A DNA stretch of 7,602 nt from an uncultured Aquincola sp. (GTDB lineage: Bacteria; Pseudomonadota; Gammaproteobacteria; Burkholderiales; Burkholderiaceae). The first letter of the stretch is position 1. Every line of letters begins with the position of its first letter. Shown one piece after another: positions 6,305-7,602 of the stretch. Below the pieces are notes generated by a model that had not been told where the DNA came from, searched no databases, and worked only from the letters and a program-made list of their open reading frames with translations. A program made the translations under genes and the position numbers. The stretch covers positions 1 to 7,602 of the forward strand of contig CAKZXL010000335.1 of NCBI GenBank assembly GCA_937883885.1. The letters run 5' to 3'.

Positions 6305-6382
6305 TAATCGGCACGCCAGCGGCTTGCTGCCTCATCGCGTGGCGGCGATGCTGCGGACCTTGTCACCAACGCTTGGCCACTC

Positions 6383-6790
6383 ATGAGCACCGCCCTCGAC
6401 ACCGTCCGCCGCTACCTGCGCCACCTGCACGAGGGCGATACCGCCGGCCTCGTCAGCTGCTTCGAGCCCGACGGCGTGGTGCATTCGCCCTTCCTCGGCA
6501 CCTTGGCCGCCCAGCCGTTTTTCGACAAGCTGGCCGCTTCGTCCAGCGGCAGCGTCATCACGCCGATCGACCTGCTGGTGTCGGCCGACGCAGCGCCCGG
6601 CGCGCAGCGCGTGGCCGCCTGGTTCCGCTACGACTGGACGCTGCGCGACGGCCAGCAGCTCAGCTTCACCTGTGTGGACGTGTTCAGCTTCGGCCCGGGC
6701 AGCGACCGCATCGCGCAGATGCACATCGTCTACGACACCCACCCGCTGCGTGAGCAGGTGGGTGACAAGTACGCGATCTCAGGCGGCTGA
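6383..6790 (+). CDS. NTF2/SnoaL-like small protein
   Basis: A 135-residue protein with the layout of the SnoaL/NTF2-like (cystatin-like cone) fold. An N-terminal helix is followed by HEGDTAGLVSCFEPDGVVHSP (16-36, broken here as HEGDTAGLVS and CFEPDGVVHSP), a second helix (AAQPFFDKL), then alternating strands including AAWFRYDWTLRDGQ and FTCVDVFSF. It ends with IAQMHIVYDT. The fold serves as isomerase, cyclase, hydratase or ligand-binding scaffold, so the activity cannot be assigned; H34 in the pocket-forming segment is one plausible functional residue. It is probably cytoplasmic, since no signal peptide is seen. It is divergent from a LysR gene with an operator in the 92-bp gap, so its expression is probably inducible. 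Its last 12 bases overlap the convergent PEP-CTERM gene. Confidence 0.8.
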   Translation: MSTALDTVRRYLRHLHEGDTAGLVSCFEPDGVVHSPFLGTLAAQPFFDKLAASSSGSVITPIDLLVSADAAPGAQRVAAWFRYDWTLRDGQQLSFTCVDVFSFGPGSDRIAQMHIVYDTHPLREQVGDKYAISGG

Positions 6791-7459
6791 AGCGCCGGCC
6801 GGCCGGCGCGCGCGCCAGGCCAGCCCGGCCAGGCCCAGGGCCATCAGCGCCCAGGTGCCCGGCTCGGGCACGGCGGCCACCGCAAAGCCGGCCTGCGCAA
6901 AGTGCTGGGCCGACTGGCCCAGGCCGGTGGTGGCAGCGTTGCTCACCAGTTGCAGGTCGAGCGTGCTCACGCTGCCCGCCGCCAGCGTGAATTCGAAAGA
7001 CTGCAGGCCGGTGGCCGAGAAGCTCTGGTTCAGCAGCGTGCTGCTGCTGCCGTTGAGGCTGCTGGTCAGCAGCACCGTCAGCAGGCCGCTGGTGCTGCCG
7101 CCGCTCGCGGTTGCCGTGCTGCCGAAGTCGAAGCTGAAGCGCAGCCGGCCGCTGTCGGCAAAGCTGCCGACGAAGCGCGCCTGCGCTTCGGCGCTGGCGG
7201 CGCCGCCTGTGCTGTCGGCATAGGTGAACGCAGTCAGCAGGCCGTCTTCGGCCACCGCGCTGGCATTGGCAAAGTCCTGCAGGCCGGCGGCATTGGCCAG
7301 GGTTTGCAGCGGCAACGGGGTGGTGGCGCTGCTGTCCGCCAGGCTGTCGGTCAGGCCTTCGGCCGTGGCGGTGGCCGAGGTGGTGTAGCTGCTGCTGGTG
7401 AAGCTGAAGGCCCACACCGGGGCGCTGGCGGTGGCGGCCAGCAGGGCCAGGGCGGCGGT
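6779..7459 (-). CDS. PEP-CTERM sorting-domain protein, 5' end lost at a sequence junction
   Basis: About 226 codons of an exported protein. The last 30 residues form a typical PEP-CTERM signal (6782-6871): VPEPG, a hydrophobic helix (ALMALGLAGLAW) and the basic tail RARRP. Such proteins are processed and anchored or released by exosortase; no exosortase gene is in the window. The body is rich in Ser, Thr, Ala and Gly, with beta-type alternation and no recognised catalytic motif, as is common for this class. The N-terminal end seen here (AALALLAATASAPVWA) is the hydrophobic part and cleavage site of a Sec signal peptide, but the reading frame then runs into sequence belonging to a transketolase on the other strand, and no start codon precedes it. 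The GTG at 7417 would begin after the signal peptide core and is not a credible start. The 3' end overlaps the NTF2-like gene by 12 bases. Confidence 0.83.
   Translation of the reverse strand, partial: TAALALLAATASAPVWAFSFTSSSYTTSATATAEGLTDSLADSSATTPLPLQTLANAAGLQDFANASAVAEDGLLTAFTYADSTGGAASAEAQARFVGSFADSGRLRFSFDFGSTATASGGSTSGLLTVLLTSSLNGSSSTLLNQSFSATGLQSFEFTLAAGSVSTLDLQLVSNAATTGLGQSAQHFAQAGFAVAAVPEPGTWALMALGLAGLAWRARRPAGASAA
6792..6809. repeat. 18-bp perfect palindrome between convergent genes
   Basis: GCGCCGGCCGGCCGGCGC is a perfect palindrome starting two bases after the NTF2-like stop codon. It lies inside the 3' end of the PEP-CTERM gene, where it encodes part of the basic RRPAGA tail. 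It could fold into a strong GC hairpin on either transcript and act as a two-way transcript end without a U-tract, or it may simply reflect codon use at very high GC. Confidence 0.4.
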
Positions 7460-7465
7460 GCCTGC
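7455..7465. other. Junction between two unrelated 5'-truncated genes
   Basis: Up to about 7459 the sequence reads on the minus strand as a PEP-CTERM signal peptide. From about 7462 it reads on the plus strand as the interior of a transketolase (LPMSGMATYTPGMEI). Both genes lose their starts at this point, and no promoter, ribosome binding site or intergenic sequence lies between them. No inverted terminal repeat, insertion sequence end or target duplication is visible. A rearrangement in the genome and an assembly misjoin are both possible. Confidence 0.65.
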
Positions 7466-7602
7466 CGATGTCGGGCATGGCCACCTACACCCCGGGCATG
7501 GAGATCTCCGGCGGCTCGCTGGGCCAGGGCCTGGCCATCGGCGTGGGCATGGCGCTGGGCCTCAAGCACATGGGCAACCCGGCCTTCGTCTACAACTCCA
7601 TG
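7462..7602 (+). CDS. Transketolase, N-terminal (thiamine diphosphate) part; both ends missing
   Basis: 47 codons in one open frame to the window end. The segment YTPGMEISGGSLGQGLAIG followed by VGMALGLK matches the conserved thiamine-diphosphate-domain stretch of transketolases, especially the type annotated as a separate N-terminal subunit. The cofactor-binding GDGE-type motif would lie just past base 7602. Transketolase moves two-carbon units between sugar phosphates in the pentose phosphate or Calvin cycle. The family normally has roughly 100 residues before this segment, and they are absent here because the sequence changes at about 7460 to the PEP-CTERM gene on the opposite strand. The ATGs at 7468 and 7477 are internal methionines of the conserved region, not likely starts. 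Confidence 0.8.
   Translation, partial: MPMSGMATYTPGMEISGGSLGQGLAIGVGMALGLKHMGNPAFVYNSM

Noticed and set aside
6779..7417. GTG at 7417 as the start of the PEP-CTERM protein
   Set aside because: It would remove the signal peptide core that is plainly encoded just upstream (to about 7459) and that PEP-CTERM proteins need for export.
1..7602. tRNA, rRNA, CRISPR array, insertion sequence or prophage
   Set aside because: I saw no cloverleaf, ribosomal RNA sequence, regularly spaced repeat, transposase motif or terminal inverted repeat in either strand.

Overview
The window is a compact, very GC-rich stretch of a bacterial chromosome. A Bug/TctC-type periplasmic binding protein, two LysR regulators beside divergent targets, an Aer-like receptor relic and a PEP-CTERM protein together point to a betaproteobacterium of the order Burkholderiales. 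That assignment is an inference from gene content, not a database match. There is no gene-free stretch longer than about 100 bases.

Positions 1-3376 look like a small catabolic locus. On the minus strand, in transcription order, are a LysR regulator (1444-2343), a citryl-CoA lyase/citrate-synthase-fold protein (552-1346) and a Bug-family solute-binding protein (1-503, cut by the window edge). Divergent from the regulator is an intradiol ring-cleavage dioxygenase (2452-3345) with all four iron ligands. The promoters of the dioxygenase and of the lyase share one architecture: two T-N11-A LysR boxes 22 bp apart, then a -35-like and a -10-like hexamer 17 bp apart, at nearly the same distance from each start codon. 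This suggests one LysR protein controls uptake, ring cleavage and a C-C lyase together.

Positions 3422-5391 hold two adjacent plus-strand genes. The first is a soluble histidine kinase with no recognisable sensor domain. The second is an Aer-like protein (PAS, two membrane segments, HAMP-like stretch) whose chemoreceptor signalling domain has lost the whole hairpin tip that normally contacts CheA/CheW. The pair could be a sensor and kinase split between two chains.

Positions 5397-6790 hold a second LysR gene, divergent from a small NTF2/SnoaL-like protein. A perfect T-N11-A palindrome covers the regulator's own start codon.

Positions 6779-7602 hold a PEP-CTERM protein on the minus strand whose 5' end is missing, and the interior of a transketolase on the plus strand whose 5' end is also missing. 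They meet at about 7460. This is either a real rearrangement breakpoint or an assembly chimera, and it is the least trustworthy part of the window.
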